Shown: positions 8,945-18,525, counted from the stretch's first letter. The stretch is DNA of 64,000 nucleotides from Deminuibacter sp966424055 (GCA_966424055.1 CBJLMB010000002.1:186001-250000), one strand, 5' to 3'. Numbers and translations: made by a program. The notes: generated by a model from the sequence alone, not told the origin.

Positions 8945-11900
8945 ATGCAATTTACACGCTTCAGGTTTGGTTTTCTTTTTTTACTAGCTGCCGCATTGCT
9001 TCCGTTGCTTACATATGCACAGGTAAATACTGTGGATTTTGGCAAAAACAGGGTACAGTATAAAAAGTTCCAATGGAAATTCTACCAAAGTCCCAATTTC
9101 AATACCTACTTCAACCAGGGGGGGCTTGAGCTGGGCAAGTTTGTTGCCCAGGTAGCAGAGGAAGAGCTGAGCTCACTGGAAGAAACCGTGGAATACTCCC
9201 TTCAGCGCAGGGCAAACCTGGTCGTGTACAATACGTATGATGATTATAAAACCAGCAATATTGGTTTGGGGGTCGACTGGCAGAATGCCGGTGGCATGAC
9301 CAAACTGGTCAATAATAAAGTGATCCTGTATTTCGATGGCGACCACAATAACCTGCGCAGGCAGGTAAGGCAGGGCATCGCCCGTATACTGGTAGACAAT
9401 ATCCTGTTCGGGGATGATATCGGCGAAATTGCCAGTAACCAGGCCCTGCTTGACCTACCCAAATGGCTTACCGACGGCTATGTGGAATATGTGGCAGAGA
9501 ACTGGAGCCCAGACAGGGATGATGAACTGAAAAGCGCCATGCTCAGCGGCCGCTACAACACTTTTTACCAGTTTGCTTTTGATAAACCGCTGCTGGCAGG
9601 CCATGCCTTCTGGTATTATATCGCCGAAAAATACAAGAAAGAGAACGTTACTTATTTCCTGTACCTGGCCCGTTTATACAAAAACATCAACAGCGCCGCG
9701 CAACGTATCTGCAAAAAGAAATTCAAAGAGGTACTGAATGATTTCATGTTCTATGAACAGGATAAATACAGTAAAGATCTCCGCCAGCGGCGCAATGCAG
9801 TAAAAGGCCGCCTCTCGGTAGTGGAAGAAACAACCAAGAAAGATTTTTTCCGCTTTGCCGCCAATCCCAATGCAAAAGACAATTCCTATGCAGTGGTAGA
9901 GTTTAAAAAAGGCATCTACCGCGTAAAATTTGTCGATAACCTCACCGATGAACATGTTTTGCTGAAATATGGTGTACGCACATATACTGGGGATATCAAC
10001 CCGCGCTACCCCATTCTTTCCTGGGATGGCAAAGGATCACGCCTGCTGGTGATTTACTGGAAAGATGGTAAAATAAACATGTTTGTGTATGATGTGGTGG
10101 CCAATATCAAACGGTTCAAACAGGAAATAAAAGGTTTTGAACAGATACTGGATGCAGGCTTTATGCTCGATGCCAATACCCTGTTGCTGAGCGCCGTGAA
10201 AAACGGGCATTCTGATATCTTCACTTATCGCATAGACAATGAAAAAATTACCCAGATCACCAATGATGTGTATGATGACCTGGACCCCACATTTGTATCT
10301 TTCCCCAACCGTATAGGGATCATTTTTGCATCCAACCGGCCCGGCCCGGTTGCACCGAACAGTGATACCGCTTTACCCAGCCGCAACCATTTCAACATCT
10401 TCCTCGTTGATATCAACAATAAAAGTGAGTTTAAACAAATTGCCCAGCTTACTAAAATGCGGTTCGGCGATGCACGCCATCCCATGCAGTACAATACCAA
10501 TCACTTTACTTTTGTAGCTGAGGAAAATGGTATTGCCAACCGCTGGGCCGGCCTGTTTTCTACCGCCCGCAACGGGCTGGATACTTTGTATTATATCGGT
10601 GATGAAGTGCTGCGCAATGCCAGCAATAAAGAGATCGATTCAACACTCAAGGCCTGGCAGAAAAATGAGCCTGACAGCATCAGCTATTTCCAGATATTTA
10701 AAGATTCTACCTATACTTTCCCTATTACCAATTACCAGAGCGGCCTGCTGGAAACCCGTATAGCCGGTGACAAAGGCCAGGTAAGTGAGGTAAGGCGCGA
10801 AGGGGATTATAAGTTCCTCTACAAACTGCGTGTTGATTCGGCTGCGCTGCGTAAAAGAAATGTAAATGCACGGCCCACCGACTACATTAAAAAACTGATG
10901 CAGGAAGCCCGTGCAGGTGAAGGCAAAGCGGTTGTAACACAGCCGGAAAAATCAAACAAGCCCGGCAAAAATGTATTCCAGAACGAATTTGAAGATGAAA
11001 AGCCGGATAGCCTGAAGCGGAAAGCTCAGGATCAACTGCCACAACTGCCGCAGCAAAACCAACAACAGCGGAAAAATACGCTGGCCAATGCAAAGCTGTT
11101 TAATTATGGATTGAAGTTCAGTGCCGATTACCTGGTGGCGGGTATCACCAATAATATACTTATTAACCGTTACCAGCCTTTCGGCGGCTATAGCCAGTCC
11201 GGCCCCATTTACCTGAACAATGGCAATGATGTGAACTTCACTTTCAGGGTAGGGGTAAGCGACCTGATGGAAGATATCAAGTTCATCGGCGGTTTCCGTT
11301 TCGGTACCAACCTGAGCGATAAGGATGTATTCTTCTCTTTCCAGAACCTGCGCAAAAGAGTTGACTGGGGACTTACTTATTACAGGAGCAATACCAAAAA
11401 CTTTTATGGCAACCAGGCCAATGGTTACGATCACATGCTGTACACCAACCTGTACCAGGGTAATGTATCTTATCCTTTTGATGAAACCAAGAGCCTGCGG
11501 TTAACAGCAGGTATCCGTACAGACCGTATTGCTTTCAGGCCGGTAAATTATAATTCCGGTATCCCCGACCCCTCTGCATTGCCTATCCCCGATTCAGTAA
11601 GCAAAGCCCTGGTTTCGCGGCTGGAATATGTATATGATAATACCATTAACCCCACACAGAATATCTGGAACGGTTTACGCTGGAAAATATACCTGGACTT
11701 TAATATGCCTTTGAACGGCGGTGTGGACAAAGGCAAGAATATTTACAACCTTGGTTTTGATGCCAGGCATTACCTGAAAATTTACCGCAACTTTATCTGG
11801 GCTGTGCGGGCTGCCGGTGATTTCTCATTCGGCGATGAAAAGATCATCTATTACCTGGGTGGGGCAGATGGCTGGATAGGTGCCAAGTTCAACCAGGCCA

Positions 11901-12349
11901 ATACGGCATCGCTTGACCAGAATTATAAATACCAGTCACTTGCCGTAAACATGCGCGGTTACCGCCAGAACATTGCCAATGGTAACAATGCAATGGTCAT
12001 CAACAGTGAACTTCGTTTGCCGGTATTTACAACATTCTTCAATAAGCCCATCAACAATGCATTTGTACGGAACTTCCAGCTGGTGCAGTTCTTCGATTTC
12101 GGAACTGCCTGGGCAGGGCCATTGAAAAACATAGAACGCCCTACTTCAATATTTGGCCAGCAGGATAACCAGAACCCCTTGCTGGTGAAAATTAAAGCAG
12201 GCGGTATCGGTCCTTTTGCAGGTGGTTATGGTTTTGGCGCCCGCAGTACCCTGCTGGGTTATTTCCTGAAAATAGATGCAGGCTGGCCGATGAACGGCGT
12301 GTTCAAAGGCAGTCCTATATGGTATTTCGCATTGGGTCTTGATTTTTAA
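8945..12349 (+). CDS. Large surface protein: pseudo-peptidase MA, TolB-like propeller and surface-antigen-like barrel
   Basis: 1134 residues with a signal peptide (cleavage near YAQ, residue 26). Residues about 40-280 resemble the peptidase-MA (gluzincin) domain: PKWLTDGYVEY at 172-182 corresponds to the P-x-W-hh-E-G-hAEY motif. But the zinc HExxH is replaced (VRQGIARIL, about 141-149), so this domain should be inactive. Residues about 310-580 contain repeated strands with DPTFVSFPNRIGIIFASNR, typical of TolB/WD40-like propeller blades. A linker rich in Gln/Lys/Pro (about 650-710) leads to a C-terminal barrel (about 715-1134) like D15 surface antigen, ending in ALGLDF. Probably exported to the outer membrane, perhaps with an assembly or protein-binding role; that role is inferred. 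Confidence 0.85.
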   Translation: MQFTRFRFGFLFLLAAALLPLLTYAQVNTVDFGKNRVQYKKFQWKFYQSPNFNTYFNQGGLELGKFVAQVAEEELSSLEETVEYSLQRRANLVVYNTYDDYKTSNIGLGVDWQNAGGMTKLVNNKVILYFDGDHNNLRRQVRQGIARILVDNILFGDDIGEIASNQALLDLPKWLTDGYVEYVAENWSPDRDDELKSAMLSGRYNTFYQFAFDKPLLAGHAFWYYIAEKYKKENVTYFLYLARLYKNINSAAQRICKKKFKEVLNDFMFYEQDKYSKDLRQRRNAVKGRLSVVEETTKKDFFRFAANPNAKDNSYAVVEFKKGIYRVKFVDNLTDEHVLLKYGVRTYTGDINPRYPILSWDGKGSRLLVIYWKDGKINMFVYDVVANIKRFKQEIKGFEQILDAGFMLDANTLLLSAVKNGHSDIFTYRIDNEKITQITNDVYDDLDPTFVSFPNRIGIIFASNRPGPVAPNSDTALPSRNHFNIFLVDINNKSEFKQIAQLTKMRFGDARHPMQYNTNHFTFVAEENGIANRWAGLFSTARNGLDTLYYIGDEVLRNASNKEIDSTLKAWQKNEPDSISYFQIFKDSTYTFPITNYQSGLLETRIAGDKGQVSEVRREGDYKFLYKLRVDSAALRKRNVNARPTDYIKKLMQEARAGEGKAVVTQPEKSNKPGKNVFQNEFEDEKPDSLKRKAQDQLPQLPQQNQQQRKNTLANAKLFNYGLKFSADYLVAGITNNILINRYQPFGGYSQSGPIYLNNGNDVNFTFRVGVSDLMEDIKFIGGFRFGTNLSDKDVFFSFQNLRKRVDWGLTYYRSNTKNFYGNQANGYDHMLYTNLYQGNVSYPFDETKSLRLTAGIRTDRIAFRPVNYNSGIPDPSALPIPDSVSKALVSRLEYVYDNTINPTQNIWNGLRWKIYLDFNMPLNGGVDKGKNIYNLGFDARHYLKIYRNFIWAVRAAGDFSFGDEKIIYYLGGADGWIGAKFNQANTASLDQNYKYQSLAVNMRGYRQNIANGNNAMVINSELRLPVFTTFFNKPINNAFVRNFQLVQFFDFGTAWAGPLKNIERPTSIFGQQDNQNPLLVKIKAGGIGPFAGGYGFGARSTLLGYFLKIDAGWPMNGVFKGSPIWYFALGLDF

Positions 12350-12380
12350 GATCATGTAATTTTACACCTTCATCATAGCA

Positions 12381-12410
12381 ATGCCTCACTTATTCAAGTG
12401 AGGCATTTTT
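12381..12410 (+). terminator. Terminator of the large surface-protein gene
   Basis: An 11-bp perfect stem (12381-12391 with 12396-12406) and a 4-base loop are followed by five T, 31 bases after the stop codon. Confidence 0.88.
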
Positions 12411-12432
12411 GTGGGCAAGGCTATAGGGTTGA

Positions 12433-13080
12433 TCATGGTTGCAGCGGACCAGTACATCTTTTCACAGTGTAATATGCCAGCAGCAACATACTGGCAAATG
12501 CGATGGTAAATGACCAGACAGGTATATGTGATAGCGGATTCATTACAGGACTGAACACCCTGGCCATTACTTCGGCCGGGCGCGTAAAAACATCCCAGCT
12601 GTTGAAACGCCAGAACCTGCCGATATACACACCATAACCACAGAGCAGTACGGTACACCCCATAAAAAAGAAAACATGCCGTGGGTAGCGGGATTTTAAA
12701 AAATGCTCCACCTGCAGCAGCGATACAATGGCCGCAAACAGGCCGTTCCATGCTGCACTGGCCACAATAAGCAGATCGAACCAGGCAGGAACAGGTGGAC
12801 GATAATCAAAATGAATGATGTCGGTAACAATATAAGGTGCATTGGGTAAAAAAAGCAGCCAGATGCACAGTAACACGCCATTGTGCCAGGGCTTTTTTTG
12901 CAATGAAAGCTGCCTGCTGATAAACAGTGGTATAACTGCCAACAGAAAGTTCCAGATATAAAAAAAGTAAAAACCAGTGCCGGAATAAAAAGCCCTTGCC
13001 ACCAGCAGCAGGCAGGTGAACCCGATAGATGCGGCAAGCATGCCTTCGGAACGGAGCAGTATTCTTTTTATAAAATGCAT
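12433..13080 (-). CDS. DUF1361-type integral membrane protein
   Basis: 215 residues, about six transmembrane helices. The signature WLLFLPNAPYIVTDIIHF and the preceding LLAVIPLFIS segment match DUF1361 membrane proteins, whose function is unknown. It is the last gene of a minus-strand run with creD (58-base gap after the creD stop) and may be transcribed from the same operator-controlled promoter. Start is ATG 13080. Confidence 0.85.
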   Translation of the reverse strand: MHFIKRILLRSEGMLAASIGFTCLLLVARAFYSGTGFYFFYIWNFLLAVIPLFISRQLSLQKKPWHNGVLLCIWLLFLPNAPYIVTDIIHFDYRPPVPAWFDLLIVASAAWNGLFAAIVSLLQVEHFLKSRYPRHVFFFMGCTVLLCGYGVYIGRFWRFNSWDVFTRPAEVMARVFSPVMNPLSHIPVWSFTIAFASMLLLAYYTVKRCTGPLQP

Positions 13081-13138
13081 ATAGTATAATTGAAGGTGAA
13101 CAGATTGAAGCGGTCCGGCCGCTTGTTTATAATATTGG

Positions 13139-14923
13139 TCATTGTACCGTGCTGGTTTTGCTTTCGCCGTACCATTTTATCTTCCTGCTGAAATACATCA
13201 CGATGAACAGTATCACAAACAAGCCGATGCTGCCGATAAGCAGTGCTGTATCTTCCAGCCTGATAAGGATAAAAATGAAACTGTATAAAGCCAGTAGGGA
13301 CAGTGCGAACACGGCTGTTATTTTCCATTTGCCAAAATGCCACCAGGCATATAGTGAAACCAGCAGCACTGTAGCCGCCGCAGCAATGATATAGGCAATA
13401 TCGAAATACAGGAATTCACTGATGGAAAGCAATAAAGTATAAAACACCAGTAATGCCAGTCCTACCAATACATACTGCACAGGATGAAGTGGATTTTTTT
13501 GCAGCAGCTCTATTATGAAGAACAGGGCGAAGCTCAGGCTGATGATGAGCAAAGCGTATTTAGCGCAACGCATGGTTTTGGCATACTGATCTGCCGGTTG
13601 CAGCATGCTGATGCCAAAAAACAGGTCGGCTTTTTTTATCGATGCTTCTGCAGGCGTGGTGGTGAAGGGCAGGTTGGCCTGGTTGAAGGCCCAGCTGGCA
13701 GTGAACCCACTGGTAGAAACTTCTCTTGTAGAGGGCAGTGTATTGCCATCAAAAGAAGGATTGGGCCAGGATGAGCGCAGGGTAAACCGGCTGTTGTTGC
13801 TTAATGGTAAAAAATGTAACTGACCACTGCCTTTGATAGCAAGGTTCATGGCAAAGCTGATGGGTTTATCAAGATCGGCGCTGTTTAATTGAACAGGCGC
13901 TGAAAGCCCCGTACTGTCCAGCTGCTGGGTAGGTAAACCCGGCACCAGGTCGACTGTATTGTTATTGAACCGTATACTCAGCTTTTCTTCCATACCGCGT
14001 ATATCGGATAACCCGAAGCAGATGCTGGTATTGGCCAGTTGCAGATCCTGCACATTGACCGATTGCGGCAGGTGAAACCTGAAATCGCCCTGTATGGCCA
14101 GTTTGCTGCGGTAAAGCAGTACGCGGTAAATAGAGCGAGGCCGTTCTTCGGGTAATATATTGCCCTCAACAGATAAATCCTCGGGCAACAGGGTGAGGTA
14201 TTTCTTAGCGCCCGCATTGCTGTTCGCATTGTAAGGGATAAGCAAGTAAGGCCCGCTAAGTGTTTGTGCTGCGGCCCATTTGCTGCAAACCTCCTGCACA
14301 ACTTCCTGCTGCCTGCTTTCACGTTCTTTGATAAGGTTGTTTACAAAATGGCCCGGAACAAGCAATAGCAGTACCAGGGCTGCGGTGAGTAATCCTTTTA
14401 ATAAAATCCTGGTACCGGTTGAATTGCCGCCCAGGGCAGGATAGGTTTCCATAACAGATGGGTTTATTGGTAAATGGAATAATTGATACAAAAGCTGGTT
14501 GTTTGGTGGCGCACTGCTGTGCCGTGTGAAGAACAAGTACAATTTTTTCAGGCTGAAAAAATTTGCGGCGATACAACATAGCAGCAGTACACCGGTGCAA
14601 ATGGCTGCAGAAAAAATGTTCTTGTTATTGGGAAATAAGAAGGGCATGGCCAGCAGGCCATAAGCTAAACAAATCAGGAGCTGCAGCAGCAGTAACAATC
14701 CTGTTTTTCTGCGCCAGCTGCCCTGTAATGCATATATGCCCTGGCCGCCCGTCCATAAGATGATAAAACCCGGCAGCCCTGCCACCCATACCCCCAAACA
14801 GCCAAGAGGAATGGCATACAACAGTTTATCCGGAGCAGTCCATCCCACAAACGCCAGCAGCCCTGCATATAACAGGCCGGCTGTTTGAAACCATAAACGG
14901 AAAAAGAAGAGAAGAGCGCGCAT
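13139..14923 (-). CDS. creD: CreD-family cell-envelope integrity protein with extra N-terminal membrane domain
   Basis: 594 residues. From about residue 160 the protein follows CreD: an inner-membrane anchor (LLTAALVLLLLVPGHFVNNLIKERESRQQEV), a large periplasmic domain with GPYLLIPY, and a C-terminal block of about six helices. The first 155 residues add about four transmembrane helices not found in the E. coli protein (about 450 residues). CreD is linked to envelope stress and beta-lactam/colicin tolerance; its biochemical role is unknown. ATG 14923 is chosen because an upstream in-frame TTG (14947) lies inside a 17-base palindrome identical in design to the one before the first gene of this cluster. 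The winged-helix regulator gene ends 42 bases upstream. Confidence 0.88.
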   Translation of the reverse strand: MRALLFFFRLWFQTAGLLYAGLLAFVGWTAPDKLLYAIPLGCLGVWVAGLPGFIILWTGGQGIYALQGSWRRKTGLLLLLQLLICLAYGLLAMPFLFPNNKNIFSAAICTGVLLLCCIAANFFSLKKLYLFFTRHSSAPPNNQLLYQLFHLPINPSVMETYPALGGNSTGTRILLKGLLTAALVLLLLVPGHFVNNLIKERESRQQEVVQEVCSKWAAAQTLSGPYLLIPYNANSNAGAKKYLTLLPEDLSVEGNILPEERPRSIYRVLLYRSKLAIQGDFRFHLPQSVNVQDLQLANTSICFGLSDIRGMEEKLSIRFNNNTVDLVPGLPTQQLDSTGLSAPVQLNSADLDKPISFAMNLAIKGSGQLHFLPLSNNSRFTLRSSWPNPSFDGNTLPSTREVSTSGFTASWAFNQANLPFTTTPAEASIKKADLFFGISMLQPADQYAKTMRCAKYALLIISLSFALFFIIELLQKNPLHPVQYVLVGLALLVFYTLLLSISEFLYFDIAYIIAAAATVLLVSLYAWWHFGKWKITAVFALSLLALYSFIFILIRLEDTALLIGSIGLFVILFIVMYFSRKIKWYGESKTSTVQ

Positions 14924-14933
14924 GTTAAAAAGT

Positions 14934-14950
14934 GCTTTGTGTTTCAAAGT
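14934..14950 (-). promoter_or_regulatory. Palindromic operator in front of creD
   Basis: On the plus strand, GCTTTG (14934-14939), 5 bases, CAAAGT (14945-14950), flanked by AAAAAGT. The same element, differing at three of its 17 positions, lies before the first gene of the cluster (15911-15927). In both cases it ends about 10 bases before the ATG. Likely the binding site of the winged-helix regulator encoded between them (inference). Confidence 0.6.
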
Positions 14951-14965
14951 GAAAAGACAAAAAAA

Positions 14966-15265
14966 TTATCCCAGGGCCCTGATCATCTGTTCCAGGGCTT
15001 CGAGATGGGTTTTAAATGCCTTTTCACCGCTTTTAGTAACACTGTAAGTAGTATTGGTTTTGCGGCCGATAAAACCTTTCTCTACTTTGATATAATTTTC
15101 CTCTTCCAGTGTTTTCAGGTGACTGGCCAGGTTGCCGTCTGTAACCTGTATCAGCTGCTTCAGGTCATTGAAACTGACTGTTTCATTTACCATCAGCGCG
15201 CTCATGATACCCAGGCGGATGCGGCTGTCGAATACTTTATTCAGATGTTCAATGGGGTTCTTCAT
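14966..15265 (-). CDS. Winged-helix transcriptional regulator (HTH_34/MarR-ArsR-like)
   Basis: 99 residues, a single winged-helix domain: FDSRIRLGIMSAL, VSFNDLKQLIQVTDGNLASHLKTLEEENYIKVEKGF (helix-turn-helix), then the wing (GRKTNTTYSVTKSGEKAF). No metal-binding cysteines, so not a classical ArsR sensor. In Bacteroidota such regulators often sit beside a small membrane protein and CreD, as here. Its start ATG overlaps the upstream stop by four bases (ATGA), showing translational coupling. The two flanking 17-base palindromes are its probable operators, suggesting autoregulation and control of creD. Confidence 0.88.
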   Translation of the reverse strand: MKNPIEHLNKVFDSRIRLGIMSALMVNETVSFNDLKQLIQVTDGNLASHLKTLEEENYIKVEKGFIGRKTNTTYSVTKSGEKAFKTHLEALEQMIRALG

Positions 15266-15903
15266 GCGTTTTTCTCATATTTCCACCACATCATTGTTCC
15301 ATAAACAATATGGGCAACACCAAAACCAAGGGCCCAGAAATACAAACCATAGCCAATAAACCAGAGGCTGAGCAATCCCAATACCAGTTGAGCTATGGCC
15401 AGCTGTCGTATTTCGGCCAGCGTGTATTTACTGGCATTGAGCAGTGCCAGCCCATAAAAAAGCAGGCAGGCGGGGGCTATCAGTCCATAGCTGCCTGTAT
15501 CTACCAGTTTCAGCACAAATGCTGCACCTACTGCCAGGGGGATGCTCATATTCAGCATCAGCCGCTGTGCCTGCGTTCCCCAAAGCGCTACTTTGGTTTT
15601 CCTACTTCTGAGATAAGTAAAAAGAAAAGAAAAAAACAGGGCAGCAGCCAGTACAATGCCGGCAATAATAAGCAGTTGTGTTCGCAGGCTATTGCCTTCG
15701 GGGTACGAAGCATACTGCTGAGCCTCTGCGGGTTCTGCCGGTGAGCCGAGTGCCTGGTGGGCAGCCCAGGCCCCGGCCAGTGCACAAATACCGGCGGAAA
15801 TGCCGCTAAGACCGCTGAGGCTGATAAAGCGGCTGCTTTTTTCCATCATCTGCTTAATGTCCCGGATGGCTTCAAGAGAAGCCGCGGGTGCGTCATTCTG
15901 CAT
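15262..15903 (-). CDS. Integral membrane protein of unknown function, first gene of the CreD cluster
   Basis: 213 residues with a short cytoplasmic N-terminus (AAASLEAIRDIKQMMEKSSRF, helical) and about six transmembrane helices. I do not recognise a named family; similar proteins accompany HTH_34 regulators in Bacteroidota and may transmit a membrane state to the regulator (inference). The start is set to ATG 15903: the longer frame begins at a TTG (15951) and would run through the operator palindrome at 15911-15927. The gene overlaps the regulator gene by four bases. Confidence 0.8.
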   Translation of the reverse strand: MQNDAPAASLEAIRDIKQMMEKSSRFISLSGLSGISAGICALAGAWAAHQALGSPAEPAEAQQYASYPEGNSLRTQLLIIAGIVLAAALFFSFLFTYLRSRKTKVALWGTQAQRLMLNMSIPLAVGAAFVLKLVDTGSYGLIAPACLLFYGLALLNASKYTLAEIRQLAIAQLVLGLLSLWFIGYGLYFWALGFGVAHIVYGTMMWWKYEKNA

Positions 15904-15910
15904 AAAAAGT

Positions 15911-15927
15911 ACTTTGTAGTTCAAAGT
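15911..15927 (-). promoter_or_regulatory. Palindromic operator in front of the CreD cluster
   Basis: Plus-strand reading: ACTTTG (15911-15916), spacer TAGTT, CAAAGT (15922-15927), a perfect 6+6 inverted repeat preceded by AAAAAGT. It sits eight bases before ATG 15903 and matches the element before creD in design and distance. The ACTTTG half resembles a -7 box on the minus strand, so a bound regulator would mask the promoter. Confidence 0.65.
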
Positions 15928-16148
15928 AACTGCGTTGGTTTCATATTTCAAAATCTGTGTGCCGCTTATTTTCTCAAATAAAAGTTAACAACGCTACCCA
16001 CCGGCTATCCGCTCAGGAATGCTTTTCTTTGCAGTCGGGTTATAAAAGGCTGTTGATGAATTTCCTTTGCCAGCCAATGGCAAAGGGCCGGTATACCGGA
16101 TGGCAGGAAGTGCAGATCGCCTTGGGCCCTTAAAATTTATCTTCAATT

Positions 16149-18476
16149 ATGTGGTATCGATTAGGACAGTTCATTCTCCGGTTCAGGTTATTGCTTTTGG
16201 TATTATTGCTCGCGCTGACAGGTATAATGGGGTATTATGCTTCTCATATACAAATGAGCTACGAATTTACCCGGGCCATACCCACTGACAATATAAAGTA
16301 TAAAGAGTACCAGGCTTTTCTGCAGAAATTCGGCAATGATGGCACCACCCTGGTACTGGGTGTGCAAACCAAAGCGTTCTTCAGTATGCCCCAGTTTAAT
16401 GCTGCTGAGCAGCTGCACAAGGGCTTGCGGACGATAAAAGGAGTGGAGGCCATACTGGATGTTCCTGAAGCCATTAACCTGGTAAAAGATACTTCACAAA
16501 AACTGGTACCACAGCGTATTTTCCAGCAACATTACCAATCGCAGGCAGAACTGGATACTGCGGCAACTGCATTTGGCAACCTGCCCTTCTATAAAGGATT
16601 ACTGTACAACCCGGAAGCGAGCAGCTACCTGTTTGCCTTAACCCTGAACAAAGACACCGCCAACAGCAAATCGCGTACAAGACTGGTGAACGATATCCTG
16701 CAGCAGGTACAGCAGTACGAGCGTGCCACCCATTTGCAGGTGCATATCAGCGGACTGCCTTATATCCGCACTACGGTAGCCAACCGCATACAAAAAGAAC
16801 TGAAATGGTTTTTGATCGGCTCACTGCTCTTATCGGCCATTACGCTGTTATTGTTTTTCCGCTCGGTTAGTGCCATGCTGATGAGCCTGGTGGTGGTATG
16901 CATTGGTGTGGTATGGAGTGTGGGCACCATGGTGCTGATCGGTTATAAAATCACCCTGCTCACTGCATTGATACCACCGCTGGTGGTGGTTATCGGCATA
17001 CCCAACTGTATTTACTTTCTTAATAAATACCACACCTCTTTCAAAGAGACCCAGGATAAAAAAGAGGCCCTGGTTACCATGGTCGGGCGCATGGGCATTG
17101 TAACATTGTTCTGCAATATTGCTGCGGCGATAGGTCTTGGTGTATTTGCCCTCACCAAAAGCGACCTGCTGAAAGAGTTTGGTGTAGTAGCGGGTGTAAA
17201 TATCATGCTGCTGTTCCTGATATCGCTTGTATTTATTCCTTCTGTACTTAGTTACCTGCCTGTTCCCAAACCCAGGCATATGCGTTATTTGAACAACCGT
17301 ATGCTGGAAAACGTGCTGGTAAAAATTGAACACTGGACCTTTCAACACAGTGGATGGGTATTTACAGTTACCGGTGCTGTGCTGGCATTTGCCATAGCTG
17401 GTATTGTGCGGCTGAAAAGTGAAGGATATATTGTGGATGATCTTCCGAAGAATGATACCATTTATACCGATCTCAAATGGTTTGAATCTAATTTCAACGG
17501 GGTGATGCCACTGGAGATACTGGTTGACACGAAAAAGAAGAACGGCCTGCTGCGAACACTGAAACCGATTGAAAAAATTGATTCCTTTTCGCAGTATGTT
17601 ACTGCAAGACCGGAAACTGCGCGTCCCCTTTCATTGGTGGAAGGACTGAAATTTGCCCGCCAGGCATTTTATGATGGAGACAGCACTGCCTACACCATTC
17701 CCACTGAATTTGATATTCCCGTAATGGCCAAATACCTGAAAGGGGATGGTAAAAAAGGCGACAGCGCCACTGCTAAAAACAATGCGTTGAACAAATTGCT
17801 GAACAGTTTTATGGATTCAACCCGGCAGGTGGCCAGGATCAGCGTAAACATGAAAGACATCGGCAGCAAGCAGCTGCCCCTGTTACTGGCTGATTTTGAA
17901 AAACAGGCCAATAAAACATTTGACACCGCGAATTATAAAGTAACCTTTACCGGCAGCAGTGTAACCTTTCTCGAAGGGTCTACTTTTATCATCAATGGAT
18001 TAAGAGACAGCATTCTATGGGCATTCGGGCTGATTGCACTTTGTATGCTGTACCTGTTCCGCTCTTTCAGGATACTGCTCTGTTCACTGATACCCAATCT
18101 TATCCCGCTGATGGTGACAGCCGGCGTAATGGGATGGGCAGGTATTGCATTAAAACCCTCTACCGTACTGGTGTTTAGTGTGGCATTGGGTATAGCCATT
18201 GATGTTACTATACGGTTCCTGGTCAATTACAAGCAGGAGCTGCCTGCCCATGGCCAGGATGTGCGGGAAACCCTGGTGCAAACCATTCACCATACCGGTG
18301 TAAGCATTATCTATACCTCGCTGGTATTGATTGCGGGGTTCATTGTATTTTGCATCAGTGATTTTGGCAGTACCAAAGCATTGGGCTGGCTTACCTCGCT
18401 TACACTGGTGGTGGGTACATTCACCAATCTTATATTATTACCTGTTTTAATATGGTTATTGCGGAGAAGGAGGTAA
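16149..18476 (+). CDS. RND-superfamily (MMPL-like) exporter
   Basis: 775 residues with the duplicated RND layout: TM1 (about 10-30), a periplasmic loop, five helices (about 218-370), TM7 (about 400-420), a second loop and five helices (about 615-775). The second half keeps the proton-relay GxxxD motif (VALGIAIDVTIRF); in the first half the equivalent position is Asn (VVIGIPNCIYF). Resembles the MMPL/HpnN group, which move lipids or hydrophobic compounds and work without the tripartite AcrB partners. No adaptor or outer-membrane channel gene is adjacent, which fits this group. Substrate unknown. Start is ATG 16149. Confidence 0.88.
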   Translation: MWYRLGQFILRFRLLLLVLLLALTGIMGYYASHIQMSYEFTRAIPTDNIKYKEYQAFLQKFGNDGTTLVLGVQTKAFFSMPQFNAAEQLHKGLRTIKGVEAILDVPEAINLVKDTSQKLVPQRIFQQHYQSQAELDTAATAFGNLPFYKGLLYNPEASSYLFALTLNKDTANSKSRTRLVNDILQQVQQYERATHLQVHISGLPYIRTTVANRIQKELKWFLIGSLLLSAITLLLFFRSVSAMLMSLVVVCIGVVWSVGTMVLIGYKITLLTALIPPLVVVIGIPNCIYFLNKYHTSFKETQDKKEALVTMVGRMGIVTLFCNIAAAIGLGVFALTKSDLLKEFGVVAGVNIMLLFLISLVFIPSVLSYLPVPKPRHMRYLNNRMLENVLVKIEHWTFQHSGWVFTVTGAVLAFAIAGIVRLKSEGYIVDDLPKNDTIYTDLKWFESNFNGVMPLEILVDTKKKNGLLRTLKPIEKIDSFSQYVTARPETARPLSLVEGLKFARQAFYDGDSTAYTIPTEFDIPVMAKYLKGDGKKGDSATAKNNALNKLLNSFMDSTRQVARISVNMKDIGSKQLPLLLADFEKQANKTFDTANYKVTFTGSSVTFLEGSTFIINGLRDSILWAFGLIALCMLYLFRSFRILLCSLIPNLIPLMVTAGVMGWAGIALKPSTVLVFSVALGIAIDVTIRFLVNYKQELPAHGQDVRETLVQTIHHTGVSIIYTSLVLIAGFIVFCISDFGSTKALGWLTSLTLVVGTFTNLILLPVLIWLLRRRR

Positions 18477-18525
18477 TTATCCGTCAAATGATGAATTAAA
18501 AATATTTAAGGCTATTGGTGCAGTG

